Source: Pseudoneurospora amorphoporcata (lineage: Eukaryota > Ascomycota > Sordariomycetes > Sordariales > Sordariaceae). From it: a DNA stretch of 64,000 nt. Shown in pieces: positions 11,896 to 25,100 of the stretch. The stretch covers positions 28,635 through 92,634 of the forward strand of contig MU859208.1 in NCBI GenBank assembly GCA_033297205.1, read 5' to 3'. The first letter of the stretch is position 1; each line of letters opens with the position of its first letter. The notes under the pieces are model-generated. The model did not search any database. It was given only the letters and a program-made list of their open reading frames with translations, and was not told the DNA's origin. The translations under genes and the position numbers were made by a program.

Positions 11896-13150
11896 TCAAC
11901 GCATCTCGTCATGACAGTCCCACAACCTGGGAAGCAGTCGTGAGATGCTGAGAGCATCTACAGTAACTGAACAGCTCTGGCCCTCGGTCCGATCTCCAGT
12001 ATCGGTTGGAGTTACTGTCTCATGGATGTGACGAGAGGTACACAGGTCCGACAGTCGTAGGAACCGCGGGCATCTCCCACACCGCAGTCCAGGCACACCA
12101 TGTGTCAAGGTCCACCACCTGGCATTCTCTAGCCATTTCGTCTCTCCTCCAACAGTAACCCACATGTCACATGAAGAGAAGAATTCTGCCCTAGTGCTAA
12201 TCATAGCACGCATGGTCTCTCCTGAAGAGTCCCGGATCCAAGCTCCCGGTAGGATGGATCCTCCGGTCTTGGCAGCCGGTCTAGAATGGAACTCCCCAGA
12301 CGGGCACACGTGTCGGATTGATGCGGCATGCAGGTCGTCCACATGTCTTTTGAGGGCCGCCGCGGTATGCGGTTACAAATGGAGGGTCAAGAGAGTGGTT
12401 AGGGAATGTGTGATTTGGATTCAGGTTGATTACCTGCTTCCACAAGTGCCCAAAGCACAAGGTTACAGAACTTTCTCCTCGGGCATATTGCCACGGCCGT
12501 CCTGACCTCCGGAAACCGCCATGTGGATAATCATCAGTTTCGGGGTCCACCGCACCTGTCTTGATACGGGAGTTCGGACAGCTCCCAACGGAAATCTCGA
12601 CGTCTGAGTGGAACACTGCTTTTGATTCTGGGGTAGGCGCTGGACCAGTAAAATTGTCTTCATCATGGATATCTAAAATGGCCAAATCAGGAAGGTAAAA
12701 GCAGTGTGGAACCAGCCAATTGTCAGGGAAAACCTTGCCTGCCTGACGCCCTGGAGACATCTCTCTGCCGCAGCCAAGCGCAGTGCATGATTCTGACTAC
12801 ACCAAGTTTTTCGATGTTGATCAACCTCTCTTTTATACGCACGCTGTTGTCGGTAACACCAAGGAACCAGAATGTTCCTTGTTTTCCAGAATGATGGCGA
12901 CAGTGACCATGATAGCAACGACAGCAACAACGAGAGCATGAAAAAGAGACAGCCGATCCTTGTCCACAACTTGGGATCCTACCTCAAGCTGTAGACGGGC
13001 GTCATGTACTGCGACGTTATCAGGATGCAGCCCTGAAGGGAATCGAATTACGCGGCCCTCGCCAACGTAGTGTACAATGCATCCTGCATCACTCCCGATT
13101 GGGGGTCGTTGACACGGAAGAGGGTGTGAATGGTGGCATGTGGATGACAT
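11896..13150 (-). CDS. Possible multi-exon hypothetical membrane protein
   Basis: I do not recognise this gene. Three neighbouring minus-strand open segments look protein-like. Segment one starts at the ATG at 13150 and contains DAGCIVHYVGEGRVIRFPSG and one hydrophobic helix (SLFHALVVAVVAIMVTVAII). Segment two (about 12760-12440) is acidic and Pro/Ser-rich, with YLPDLAILDIHDEDNF and a clear donor GTAATC after FGHLWKQ. Segment three (about 12342-11896) contains DMWVTVGGETKW and ends WDCHDEMR. Segments one and two can be joined in phase using donor GTGCGT and an acceptor before GAGATGTC. Segments two and three do not join in phase with the splice sites I can see, so either the gene ends at 12281 or a frame break exists. 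A single-pass membrane protein is the most that can be said. The exon structure is uncertain. Confidence 0.35.
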
Positions 13151-15039
13151 GCATTCTACGCCGCCCCGAAAAGGTACCTATCTGATAAGATGCCCTGCTA
13201 TAGATACCGATACGACTACGATGCCTCGTTGGCGAGCATGCGAGGCACCCATGATAAGCTTCACACGATCCCTAGAGAGGCGTGGTAGTAAGAAGACGCT
13301 GTGATTCCCAACTGCGTAGGTGAGGGAAGTCTGGCGAGGTACGTAGCGTGCAGGTAGACGACGGATGTTACAACCTATTTCCGCCCTCTAGATTGTCGCG
13401 TGCCTCGGTACTAACAATCGCCAACCGTCCACCAACCCCGCATTTTTACGGTTTTCCATTCTTGTTTCTACACTACCTACCTACACTGCAATGGAACCTG
13501 GGGTTAGCAGAGTCATGATGCCGCCACCTCCACAGTAATATGTCACTTCAACCCGGGGAAAGCAGGTGATGACGATCAAAATGGACTTGAATCGCCAAAT
13601 GGTTGGTTTTCGGGGGAGGATCCCGTTTTGGTTGTTGGCTTCGAACCTCGTGATGACCTAGATGTAGGTGCCAGCCTTCGCCTGCGATGCCTGCTCTCCG
13701 GGCCAAAACTCCAGATATGTTCGCATGGACGTGGACTAAAACCCCAAAGAAGAAGGTGAGACGAGAACCGGTCTTGGGGCCGTCGCCGGAGGGTGGACAT
13801 GAGTGTGGAATAGCGTTGCAACGGACGCCCAATGGTGCATTCGGCGCATCCAGCCACTAAGCCTTCGTCCTGGCCTTGTCCTATCCGCGCTTTTCAATGG
13901 AGGCGATTGTCGAGAAGTGGGGGGGCAGATCTCGCCAAGGTGCCGAGTATGCGAGAGAGCCTTGCGACTTCCACGGCTTTTGGTTGACTGCTTGCGAAGT
14001 CGTGTGCCCCTTCCTCAACATCGACCGGCTGGTCCTAGCTTCTTTTGCCTCTTGAAGCAGATTTGCGGCCTGTCATTGGTCACTTGGCCAGCAAATGGCC
14101 CGATTCGGCATGGTCGAGCATCTAGTGTAGCCAAGGACATGGAGTGGCGATGGGCAGGATCGAAGGCCAAGAGGGAGGCTTGGGAGGGTCCGGTCGAAAA
14201 AAAAGAAAGTTCTTTTTTTTTTTCGAATTCTTCTGCAAAAGAGGATCTTTTGCCCGATTTGGGGAACTGAAAGACACGAGCATGAATGACAACGGCGGCA
14301 AGTAAGAAGTACCTTTGCCTGCCTCCCCTCAATCTGCTATCCAAAGCTATAGCCCAACTTATTGAGGTACAAGCCGACAAAAGTCTTGTCCACGTCGCAT
14401 CCAAGCCGGACTCTACTTACGTAGTAGGGAGGTGGAGTACACAGGTGGCTGTCTAGCGGCGACGCCGAGCTTTCTTCCCCGTTGGTGACTTAGATCTGGA
14501 ACAACGCACAAATGGTTCGTCGGGTTTTCATTTTATTTTGGCTGTCTTAGTTTTTCTTTTTATCGGCCTTGTGGGCATCTGTGCAAGTACATGCCTTTAC
14601 CTTGTATTTTACATTCATCTACCTACAGTACATACCTCTAGTGTACCTCTCACCCCTGCCTGGCCTCCATCCCTCGTCCCCCTCCTCAGAGCTAACCCCA
14701 CCCCTACGGTTTTTTTCTGAGACGCACCAGACTTTTGATAACCTCCTGGCCAGCCAGTATCTTCACCGCACTTAGATACATACCTACTACCACTCTCCTA
14801 GAGCTAGTATCGATAGACTACCCTGCCTGATACCACAGATACCCGAGGCCCGGGGAGAGGGTATTAAAGTTTGCACCACCCCAGGCTGCCACCCTCTCCG
14901 CACACACCTTCTTCTACCTCTTCCTCAGACCAATAGCCAGACTCAACGTCTCGATAAGTTCCTTCCTTGGGTCTCAAGAGGTCGCCTTGGAGCTCTAGCC
15001 GGATCTCCACCACTCCATCGCCTCGAGACATAACCCTAC
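13151..15039. other. Divergent intergenic region with pyrimidine-rich leader
   Basis: It holds the presumed promoter and leader of the nucleoside transporter starting at 15040. From about 14600 the plus strand becomes strongly C/T-rich, as is common for leaders of well-expressed fungal genes. CTACC repeats occur near 13467-13483 and 14622-14627. No gene is supported; frames at 13548-13857 and 13803-14270 have no family-like sequence. Confidence 0.45.
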
Positions 15040-17056
15040 ATGTCGACGGCTGACAACAGAGGGCACGCCGACTCGGACACGATTCCACCTCAGTACCACG
15101 ACGTTTCCCGCAGTCCGATAGTCGACGCCATGTCTGTCCACGGTGACGCCACCACCAAAGAGACCATGGGTCCCCACGCCAACGAGAAGCCCGTGATCTC
15201 GAGCACCGACTCCGATCTCAAGACCACCATCCCGTCCGGCCAATATGTCGACGCCGAGAGCCAGGACCATGTTGGTTCCATCGACCGCGAAGGCCAGCAA
15301 CCCGCTGAGCGCTACAGCTGGGGTTGGTTCTACGGCTTCGGCAGGCCTTATATCCACGCTGCCATCTGGGTGCTTTTCACCGTGTTCGTATTTCATGCCT
15401 TTTCAAGTGCGTCCCCTGGCAATGCCTGGAATTTGGTCGCTGACAAGGTGTTTTGGTCTTCTTTAGATGGTGGATTTACGGACCGCTCATCCACCACCGT
15501 CATGACCATCTTGGATGGTTGAAACCGACCCTCGTCTATATCGCCATCTGCCTGCGCATCCTCTTCTGCTATGTCCCTACCAGCATCGTCATGCGCCCTG
15601 CCAAGATGGTCTGGAGGCACACGGTTCACAGGGGTTATTCTATGATTCCCCAGAAGCTTCACAAGCCTCTTGCTGCCATCGGTACCCTTGGTGTCTTCCT
15701 CCTCGGCAGTATGATCCCGGAAGAGATTGGCGAGAACACTCGCGCCAGCCGTGCCATCTCCATCTTCGGTCTCCTCGTCATGGTCTTCATCCTCACTGCC
15801 ACCTCTCGCGACTGGAGGAAGATCCCCTGGCACACTGTCATTGGTGGCATGCTCACCCAGTTCGTCATCGCCGTTTTTGTCCTCAAGACCAAGGCTGGTT
15901 ACGACATCTTCAGCTTCGTTTCCGAGATGGCCCGTACTCTGCTCGGTTTCGCCAAGGATGGTGTCGAGTTCTTGACTGACGAGACGGTTACCGCCAAGAC
16001 CTGGTTCTTGACCGGTGTCGTTCCTCCCATCATCTTCTTCGTGGCTCTTGTCCAGCTCTGCTACTACTTGGGATTCATCCAGTGGTTCATTGGAAAGTTC
16101 GCCGTCTTCTTCTTCTGGACCCTCCGCGTCTCGGGCGCCGAAGCCGTCGTCGCTGCTGCCACCCCCTTCATCGGCCAGGGCGAGTCGGCCATGTTGATCC
16201 GTCCTTTCGTCCCTCACTTGACTCTCGCCGAAATTCACCAGATCATGACCTGTGGTTTTGCCACCATTGCCGGTTCCGTCCTGGTTGCTTACATCGGTCT
16301 TGGTCTTAATGCGCAGGCCCTTGTGTCTAGCTGCATCATGTCCATCCCCGCCTCTTTAGCTGTTTCCAAGATGCGTTTCCCCGAGACTGAGGAGACCCTT
16401 ACCTCTGGCCGCGTTGTGGTCCCCGAGGATGACGAACACAAGGCCTCGAACGCCCTTCACGCTTTTGCTAACGGTGCCTGGCTCGGTATCAAGATTGCTG
16501 GCATGATCGTTGCCACTCTCCTCTGTATCATTGCCATTGTTGCTTTCGCCAACGGTCTGCTCGGCTGGTGGGGCAAGTACTGGGGCCTGATGGGTCAGGA
16601 TGAGAAGCACCCTCTCCTCTCGCTCCAGCTTATTCTCGGGTATCTCATGTATCCTGTCGCTTGGCTCCTGGGTGTCCCCAAGAAGGATCTCCGTCCCGTT
16701 GGTGAGTTGATCGGCATCAAGGTCATCACCAACGAGTTCGTCGCCTTCTTCTCCCTCACCAACGATGAGCCCTACAAGAGCATGAGCCCTCGTTCCAAGC
16801 TTATTGCTACCTATGCCGTTTGCGTAAGTTTTTCTTTTTTTTTCAGATCCTTCTTTGGGTTCGACACGGTACTAACCTTAAATAATAGGGCTTCGGCAAC
16901 ATTGGCTCCCTCGGTACCCAGATCGGTGTGCTTTCTCAGCTCGCTCCTGGCCGTGCCGGTGATGTTTCCAAGGTCGCCCTGTCGGCTCTTTTCTCCGGTG
17001 TCTTGTCCACCTTGACCTCTGCCAGCGTTGCTGGTATGCTCTACGACGGAAAATAA
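15040..17056 (+). CDS. Concentrative nucleoside transporter (CNT family)
   Basis: Imports nucleosides across the plasma membrane with a cation gradient (fungal members are probably H+-coupled). Exons are 15040-15406, 15448-16823 and 16889-17056, giving about 636 residues. The first intron is only 41 bases and ends ...GCTGACAAG; using that acceptor gives HAFSSVLVFFRWWIYGPL in frame. A hydrophilic N-terminal domain of about 95 residues precedes roughly ten hydrophobic segments. Family hallmarks are the GQGESAMLIRP motif, the TCGFATIAGSVLVAYIGLG helix, the KVITNEFVAFFSL motif, and CGFGNIGSLGTQIG, which is formed across the second intron. The C-terminus is complete (AGMLYDGK). The flanking genes on the same strand are not functionally linked in any obvious way. 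Whether it prefers purine or pyrimidine nucleosides cannot be judged from sequence. Confidence 0.95.
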
Positions 17057-18151
17057 AGAGCCCATCGTGATGTGTTGATGAAGAAAGGCTGATGTACATG
17101 AGTAATGTGTAAGAAGAGATGGGAGGTCTGTTGTGCGAGTGTGAGACTATGATACCCTTGATGCTGATCAGAAAAAAGACTAATAATGCTTGAGGTCGTG
17201 ATTGGATGTCGGCTGGAAAACTGGCTTGAAGCGTCCTCGACTCTCGGAATCTAATGAACAAATGTGGAAGTACATTTTTAACGTCCGCAATTCGTCGCCC
17301 CTGTTGTGATGACGATAAAACTTATGTCGTCTAGTTCATCATCAGCCAATTCGAGTGTTTCCCCATTTCTTTTTTCTCTTTTCGTCATCCAGAAACCATG
17401 TGCGCGCTCGAATTGGGTTCCATACTTCTGTTGGATCAAGGTATCGAGACTGGTGACCGCATGATGTTGGATATTGTTGTCTGACTCGAGAACAGTTACT
17501 TGTTTGGCAACTGTCTCACACCTATCCTGATCGTGGACCGGAATTTAGACGAACCCGAACACCGAACCGTTCAAAACTCAAGCGTTTCACTATCAGCCCT
17601 CTTCTCGCACTTCCAACCCTTGACGCCTCGGACTTTTGGACATGACAGGTGGGATATTGTGTGCGATTGATTGGTAAACAACCGTCAGCATTGTCGATCA
17701 TTAGGCGCACTAAGCGAAGCGGCACAGGGAATCAACCTCAGCCGTATAGGGCGCAGTAACGTGGAAGGTAACTATTCCCAGGGGCTTGTATGGCTTCAAC
17801 TGGCAACAACAGGGCATTCAGGTCAGGTATGCTTTGATTGTTCTGGGAGTCGTGGTGAGATCCAAGATCACCAATATTTAAAATTGGCATCTGCAACGCC
17901 GAAGCCACTAGTTCTAAGCCCCAGGGCTCCATGAAGCGCACTCTGCCTGCTCCCTGTCTCGATAACATGCTTTTTCCCTGTTTCCCTTTTGACTTTTAAC
18001 TTGACGGCATTCCCTATTCTCTGTTTTCAAAACCTTACATACTCTCTCTTGACATTACCTCGGATTGATTGCGCTGATGGTCTTTTGTTTGGTCTTTTCG
18101 AATTAAACACTCGCTTCTGTTGGGTATCGAATTTGCGGCAGGCAGTTCACA
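17057..18151. other. Intergenic region, no gene seen
   Basis: This lies between the nucleoside transporter 3' end and the Kelch protein start. It probably includes the transporter 3' UTR and the Kelch promoter. No open frame with recognisable sequence, no RNA gene and no repeat was found. Confidence 0.5.
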
Positions 18152-20209
18152 ATGGGCCTTTCCCGACGACGAGGACGAGGGTCAAGCCCGGCCATAATGC
18201 TTTTGGGGGTTTTGGGTGTCTTGTTATCGACCATCACACCTGCCCACGCCGAATTGTTAGATTCCCCAGCGCCCGAAAACTTCTTGCGCAGGATCCAAGT
18301 CAGAGGTAAGCTCAACCGTCCCCTCACCCCTCCTCCCCCATTATCTCTTTTTTTCCACACCTACTGACAGTCCGCTGTAGCGGCCGTCGTCGGTAACCAT
18401 GTGTACATAGACGGCGGCGAGCTCTCCCAGCTCGACTCGGCCACCAAATCCCCTCCTCCCTCCTCGCGGGCCTCCAACGGCAACAACTCCACCTTATCCA
18501 TCGACCTGTCCAAGTCAAAATCGCCGCCCGCAAAGATGCTTCTGGCAAAGGCCCCTACGCCCTCAACGCCCAATGTCTCTGGCCCTCGCCCGACGGTAAG
18601 GGGTTTTACATTTTCGGCGGCGGCGCTTCCTACGGCATCAACGCCAACAAAATTGACAAGTCCGGGATATGGAAGTTTGTCGTCGATGGAAATGGTGGTG
18701 GGAAATGGGAGATTGAGACGCCTGTGCCTACGAGTCCGGCTCCGCTGAGGACGTTGAGGTTGACGGAGCAGGCGGCTTTTGTGGCTACTACGGGCAGTAA
18801 CGGGGGCATCGGGTTTTCGGTGGACGGTATCGCCTCGGCGTGGACGGACCCGTCGAATCCCTATGCTGAGCATATACCGGGGATGGTGGTGTATGATATG
18901 AACCGCAAGGAGTGGAGGAATGAAACGAGCCTGGGGTTCACGACGGGGAACGGAAGTTTGAGGGGTGGCGCGGGGGTGTTTGTGCCGAGTTTTGGTAACA
19001 CTGGGGAGGATGACAAGAATAACGGGTTGGTGTTTATTCTTGGTGGAAGCGTGTTTGCGGTGCCGGCTACTACGACGGGTACCCAGCCGGATTTTGTGAT
19101 GGGGTTTGAGAATGTCACTTTCTTTGATCCGGTTAGCAGGGAGTGGTACTGGCAGACGACGACGGGGGAGAGGCCGAGTAGTCGGGAGAAGTTTTGTGCG
19201 GTTGGTGTCCAAGGCCGGAACGGCACCTATGAAATGTGTGTATGCCCGCCGAGGAAAACTTTCGGTCATTCTCTCTTTTCACGTCTTGGGGGAATTGTCA
19301 GCTAACATACGGTGCGCACGCAGTTTCATCTACGGCGGGGCTGACTCAAAGACCGAGGAGTCGTACCGCGACGTATACATCCTGAGCCTACCCGGGTTCG
19401 TGTGGTTCAAGGCCGCGGATAGCTCTCAAGAGAAGCGGGCCGATCCTGCCTGTGTCGTGGTGGGCAAAGGAAAACGACAGATGCTGAGTATCGGTGGGAA
19501 AGAGATTAGCGCGAAGTGGGAGAGTGCGGATTCTTTTCCACAGGGGCTAGGGATCTTTGACATGACTGCTTTGACGTGGTTGAAGGACGGAAGTTACGAT
19601 GCGGATATGGGCGATTACGAGTCGCCCGATGTTGTTCGGGACTGGTACAACAAGGCAGAGTGAGTAGTGTCTTTCCTATGAGGTGCAGTGTCGGTTATTA
19701 TTCTGAATGATATTAACTAAGAATGGCAGAAATATGGCGGCCATCTCCTGGTCCTCCAACAAAGTCAAGACCATATTCCTCAACCCTTCTCAACCGACGA
19801 CTCAGACAGTCCGACCACACCTAGTACCAGCACTTCATCAACTTCTGGTTCCGGGGACACACAGACCGGTGGCAAGAAATCTAACAACACCGGCGCAATT
19901 GCCGGCGGCGTCGTAGCCGGTGTCGTCGGCCTAGCAATCCTAGGGGGTTTGCTCTTCTGTTTCTTGAGAAAGTCGAAGCAAAACAGAACTGCTCCGGAAG
20001 CTGACAATGAGTATGGTGTTTCTCGAGGAGAAGGAGGGCAGCAGCACATCCGTGCATTTCCTCCAGCAAACAAGGAGCTTGTGGCCGTTGAGAAGCCTGT
20101 GGAGGCCCATGTCGCTCCGGAAGAGCTGCCGACGGATAATAACCATCATTGGGAACGTGGTGGGACGGAGACACAGGTTGGGGGGGTAGAGAGGCATAGG
20201 TATAGGTGA
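18152..20209 (+). CDS. Kelch-repeat type I membrane protein, frame broken twice
   Basis: A secreted/cell-surface Kelch beta-propeller protein with one C-terminal membrane anchor; the function of this fungal family is poorly known. Exons read as 18152-18305, 18381-19235, 19324-19659 and 19730-20209. The first exon encodes a signal peptide (hydrophobic MLLGVLGVLLSTITPAHA). The propeller follows with VYIDGGE, FYIFGGG, LVFILGG and FIYGGAD blades, and the anchor GVVAGVVGLAILGGLLFCFL precedes a basic stop-transfer and an acidic cytoplasmic tail. Two single-base frame breaks interrupt it. Near 18510-18513 the IDLS frame must shift by one base to reach KIAARKDASGKG, and near 19784-19786 the SSNKVKTIF frame must shift to reach the Ser/Thr-rich stalk. 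Both sit at or beside short homopolymers (AA, CCC). Everything else is well preserved, so sequencing error is more likely than decay, but a young pseudogene cannot be excluded. Confidence 0.75.
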
Positions 20210-22101
20210 TATAGTGTGAGAAGAGTTTAATGTTTCGACAAATGACTGAAAGACCATGAAGAGATATCATGATTCAAGATGTTCGGGAGATCACTTCCAT
20301 GACCCATTTTGATGTTGCCGTTGTCGTGGTAACCTAGAACATGGCGGTTCCACTCGATTTTGGGTTGTTTGTTTTGTGATCTTCTACCCCTGAATGACGG
20401 CGGGACCAGCTAGAGGTGACCGACCCACTGGCGTGGACCGTGAAGAAGTTATACAGAAACAGAAGTATGGAACACCATGTCTTCTGTTAACAAAAAGTTC
20501 TCTGGTCAACTCCTTGTTTTCTTCCTAACTTCCTGTGTTCGTTGACGAGTACTACTCCTTCAAAATTCGGCTATCCCAAAGGCTCAACATTGGGAAATGC
20601 TGACGGACGTCCCCATCGGCTTTGTGCATGGGTGGCTGGTTCCCTTTGCAACCACAACCGCTTTGCGCTGGACTTTTTGCTCCTAAAATCTCGGCAATCG
20701 TTTTACCGACCGTCCGATGTGAGAGTGATGAATTTCAAGGAGGGTTAGGGAAATTATCTCAATGCGGGGATCAGGAGGTTTCCTTTTTCATTTTTGGAAG
20801 TTCACCTGTGTCGATGGTTGGTTGCATCGAGGAAGAGAAGAGGGGGGAGGGGATGGTGAATTGGGAATATTGATAAGCGGATGGATGTTCCGTTTCAAGA
20901 AACCAACGACATATGGAACTGATGGAAAGGAGATCATGCTGCATGATGGGGAGAAACGTACAACAGCCAGAAATTAAAACCTTCCGAGCGGAGCGGCCTT
21001 GTGAATCACGGAGTTACAAAACCGTATGTACTCCTGATAAACACCGGCCGGCCGGCCATTGCGGCCAGCTCCCGCTCAGTACGTACCCGGGCCGGAACCA
21101 AGCTCGGAAGACTGGACCAATTGAAGTCTAGATATCTTCGGTCGAAAAGCCGACTCCGACCGGGGAGCTGTCCCGTTCGCCAATACTTCGCGTGGCGGAG
21201 AAAAACGACATGTTCATTTGTACGTCCGCTATCTTGACTCTTGAGGTGTTGTATCATCATCGAACAGTAGGTAATAAGGGTGGGGAAGAGTTCAAGAGGT
21301 CAAGAAAGAGACCAGGTGATATGACTTTGCCAGTGTCGGTCAGCGATAAAACAGGGGTGTTTCAGCACTTTGGCTTCCCCCCGGGGACATATTGTATGCG
21401 GCCAAGATTCTGGAAGAGACATAGCCACAGCACCCCGCCCTTGTTCACGGGGCAAGAGGCTCGGCGATGGCACTTGACTGGCCACGATAGATCCCGATAG
21501 GTCACCATAAGCTCAACCCGACCCCTCAACTGACCACACTGACCAGGAAGTTCAGGAACTGCGTACGCATTCCCAGCACTTGGGTAGATGCTTGCTAGAG
21601 CTTGGTAGGTTCTTGGCTGGCATACCAAGATACCAAGAGAGAAATGTGTCGACATTGTGTGGTATGCTGGCGGTCTGGCTGTAGAAACAAAAACAGCGGC
21701 AATGTTGTGTTGTCTTGAAGCAGGGAGGCGGGCGGCATCTGGTGCGGAGAGGACTGTTTGGTTCAGAAGGAAAAGCAGGAGGCCGACCAAACAAGTGGAA
21801 GAAGAGGAGAGGAGAGTGGATGATACCTTTTGATATACCTGCCGGGTGTGGACACTGATAGGCGGATCAGCAGTGAAGCTCTTTTCTCGGCGTCGTGAAG
21901 TACCTTCCTCTCGTGCGTCTGTTTGTTTGCTTTGTTGGGTGGGCGGTCACTTTCCCCATTGTTGATAAAAGCCCCCCGCATATCCCGTCACACAAGAAGA
22001 CAGCTGTTCTCGGTTTCCTTCTTCCCCTCCCTTTCTTTCTTTCCACTACATCATCAAGCTTCGCTGAAGTTCAACCGGCGAGAACATACACAAGATATTG
22101 A
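20210..22101. other. Intergenic region upstream of the ATPase
   Basis: It contains the presumed promoter of the P-type ATPase that starts at 22102. The last 150 bases are pyrimidine-rich (runs of CTTTCTTTC), consistent with a leader. No gene, RNA or repeat is recognised. Confidence 0.5.
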
Positions 22102-25100
22102 ATGGGGACAGAGATCGAACTTGACGTCGAGGGCCAGACGGAGCCTCCTATATGTGGCTTCAAAAGTCCAACAACGTCCAAAACAACCACTCGGTCCCCG
22201 ACCTTGACTACGCTCAACACCGGGACCATCATCGGAGAAGAATGTGAAGGCGGGGCTGACTCCGACGCCACTGTCAACCGTACGTCGGGAGATACCACCA
22301 CTATTACCGGAACCGGAGCTGGACCCGGCGGTCTCCTGTCCTTTGCCTCCGAAGCGGCCCACACCCTCTCGGTGCCGGACATCTGTGCTCTTCTCAACAC
22401 TGACCCTGAGTAAATCCCCTTTCATGTCTGATAGCAGACAAACACCTGCGCAACTCTACACTCAAAGTCTGGTCACTTATTTCGTCATGTAGAAAGGGAA
22501 TCGACAACGATGAGGCTGCCCGCCGTTTACAGCACCATGGCTTCAACAAGGTTGAGGGTGCCAAGGGTTTATCCCTTTGGACTATTCTCTTGAGACAAGT
22601 TTCCAACAGCTTGACTCTTGTCCTCGTTATCACCATGGTCCTTTCCTTTGCCATCAGTGACCATATCGAAGGCGGTGTCATTGCTGCGGTCATTCTTCTC
22701 AACATCATAGTCGGGTAAGACCCAAGTACCGCTTCTTGTTGACCAATCTTAATCAAGATGCTAACCATACCTCATCAGCTTCCTCCAGGACTATCGTGCC
22801 GAGCAAACCATCCAAGCTTTGTACGCCCTGTCGGCGCCCACCTGCAAAGTCATCCGGTCCGGCGCCACCTCCACCATCAAAGCCGAGACACTCGTGCCAG
22901 GCGATATCGTCCGCCTCAATGTCGGCGACGTCGTCCCCGCAGACCTCCGTCTCGCCACCAGCATCAACCTCTCCACTGACGAGGCCCTGCTGACCGGCGA
23001 ATCGCTGCCTGTCAGCAAGCATGCTGAGGTGGTCATGGCCAGGGACCGTGATGTCCCTCTCGGTGACCGCTCCAACATGGTCTACTCAGCCAGCACTATC
23101 ACTCGCGGTCGCGCCACCGGTGTCGTTGTCTCCACTGGCATGTGCACCGAGGTAGGCAAGATTGCGGGCCTGCTGCGCAACAGCAACGGCGGGCGCAACA
23201 AGAAGCAGGTCGACAAAGAAGAAATGGGAACCCTTGGCTCCCTTGTCGTACGTGCCCGAAACGGCATGCGTGTCCTCCTTGGCCTCGACGGTACGCCGCT
23301 GCAGGTCACGCTGAGCAAGTTCGCCTTGTTGCTGTTTGCGCTGGCCATCTTGTTGGCCATCATCGTCTTTTCGGTCGGCAAGTTTGACGTCACGGACGAG
23401 GTGCTCATCTACGGCATCTGCGTTGCTGTGGCCGTCATCCCGGAATCTCTCATTGCCGTTCTGACCATCGCCACCGCGCTCGGCACTCGTGCTATGGCCC
23501 GCGGAAACGTTGTGATCCGCAAGCTGGCCGCGCTCGAGGCTGTGGGCGGCGTGACGAATATCTGCTCTGACAAGACGGGAACGCTGACGCAGGGCAAGAT
23601 GGTCACCAGGAAGGTCTGGCTGGTTGACGGCACAGAGGTCGAAGTCCAGGGGACCACGCATCCTTTTGATCCTACCAGTGGATCGGTCAAGATCGGGGAG
23701 GAAGTCTTTAGCCTCGCTGATCATGGCATCAAAGACCCGCAAGACGCCATTGGCGAAAAGGGAGAGAACCTCAAGGAATTCCTGGAGAGCATTGCTCTCT
23801 GCAACAACTCGGCTGTTACCAAGGCCGAGGAAACAGGCACTTTTACGGCTATCGGTGAGCCCACCGAAATTGCGTTGCAGACGTTTGCGATGCGGTTTGG
23901 TATGGGAAAGCCGAGTGTCTTGGCTGCTGATGACGGACAGTCTCAGCAGCTGCTGCTCGCCGAGTACCCCTTTGATTCATCCTGCAAGAGGATGACGGTC
24001 GTTTACACAAGCACGGAGAGCGGCGGCGCTGGTGCCGCCTACGCTTACACAAAGGGTGCGCTCGAAGCTCTGTTGCCTTTGCTTGACGCTTCCGACGAGC
24101 AGAAGGTTGAGATTGTGGCAAAGGCGGAAGCCCTCGCTGCCCAAGGTCTGCGTGTCCTTTGTGTTGCTAAGCGATCCGTCGATGGAGCCCTCTTCCAGGC
24201 TCAAACTCGGGATGACGCCTCTGCTGCTCCCGAAAATGAGAAAGCGTCGGCGTCGAATGTTCCCGAAAGATCTACCATTGAAAGGCACTTGACCTTCCTT
24301 GGTTTGGCTGGTATCTATGATCCTCCCCGTCTCGAGTCTGCTGCGGCAGTCCAGAAGTGCCAAGCAGCTGGCATTACGGTTCATATGGTAACCGGTGACC
24401 ACGTCAAGACTGCGACGGCGATTGCCTGCGAGATTGGTATCATCAAGCCGGGCAGACAAAATGACGGAACCCAGGTGATGGTGGCCAGCGCTTTTGATAG
24501 TCTCACGGATGCCGAAATTGACGCCTTGGAGAGTTTGCCCTTGGTGCTTGCGAGATGCAGCCCGTCGACAAAGGTCAGAATGGTGGAAGCCATGCATAGG
24601 AGAAAGGCATTTTGCGTCATGACTGGCGATGGTGTCAACGATTCACCGGCCCTGAAGAAGTCGGACGTGGGCATTGCCATGGGTCTGAGCGGTAGTGATG
24701 TTGCCAAGGAGGCGGCGGATATGGTTCTCACCGATGACAACTTTGCCTCCATCGTTACCGCGATCGAAGAGGGAAGAAGGCTCTTTGACAACATCCAGAA
24801 GGTACGTACATCTGATCAAGCAAGCGGACGGAAGGCGTCATGACTAACAAGAGCAATTCCAGTTCCTGCTCCATCTCCTAATCTCCAATATCGCCCAAGT
24901 CATTCTCCTCCTCATCGGCCTCTCCTTCAAGGACAATGCCGGCGTCTCCGTCTTCCCGCTCTCCCCCCTCGAAATCCTGTGGGCCAACCTCGTCACCTCC
25001 TCCTTCCTCGCGCTCGGTCTTGGTCTCGAGGATGCCCAGCCGGACGTGATGCAGCGTCCTCCGCACGACGTCCAAGTCGGCATCTTTACGCGCGAGCTCA

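Noticed and set aside
15393..16238. Open frame of 281 codons (minus)
   Set aside because: Antisense shadow of the nucleoside transporter; its acidic repetitive sequence is the complement of conserved transmembrane codons.
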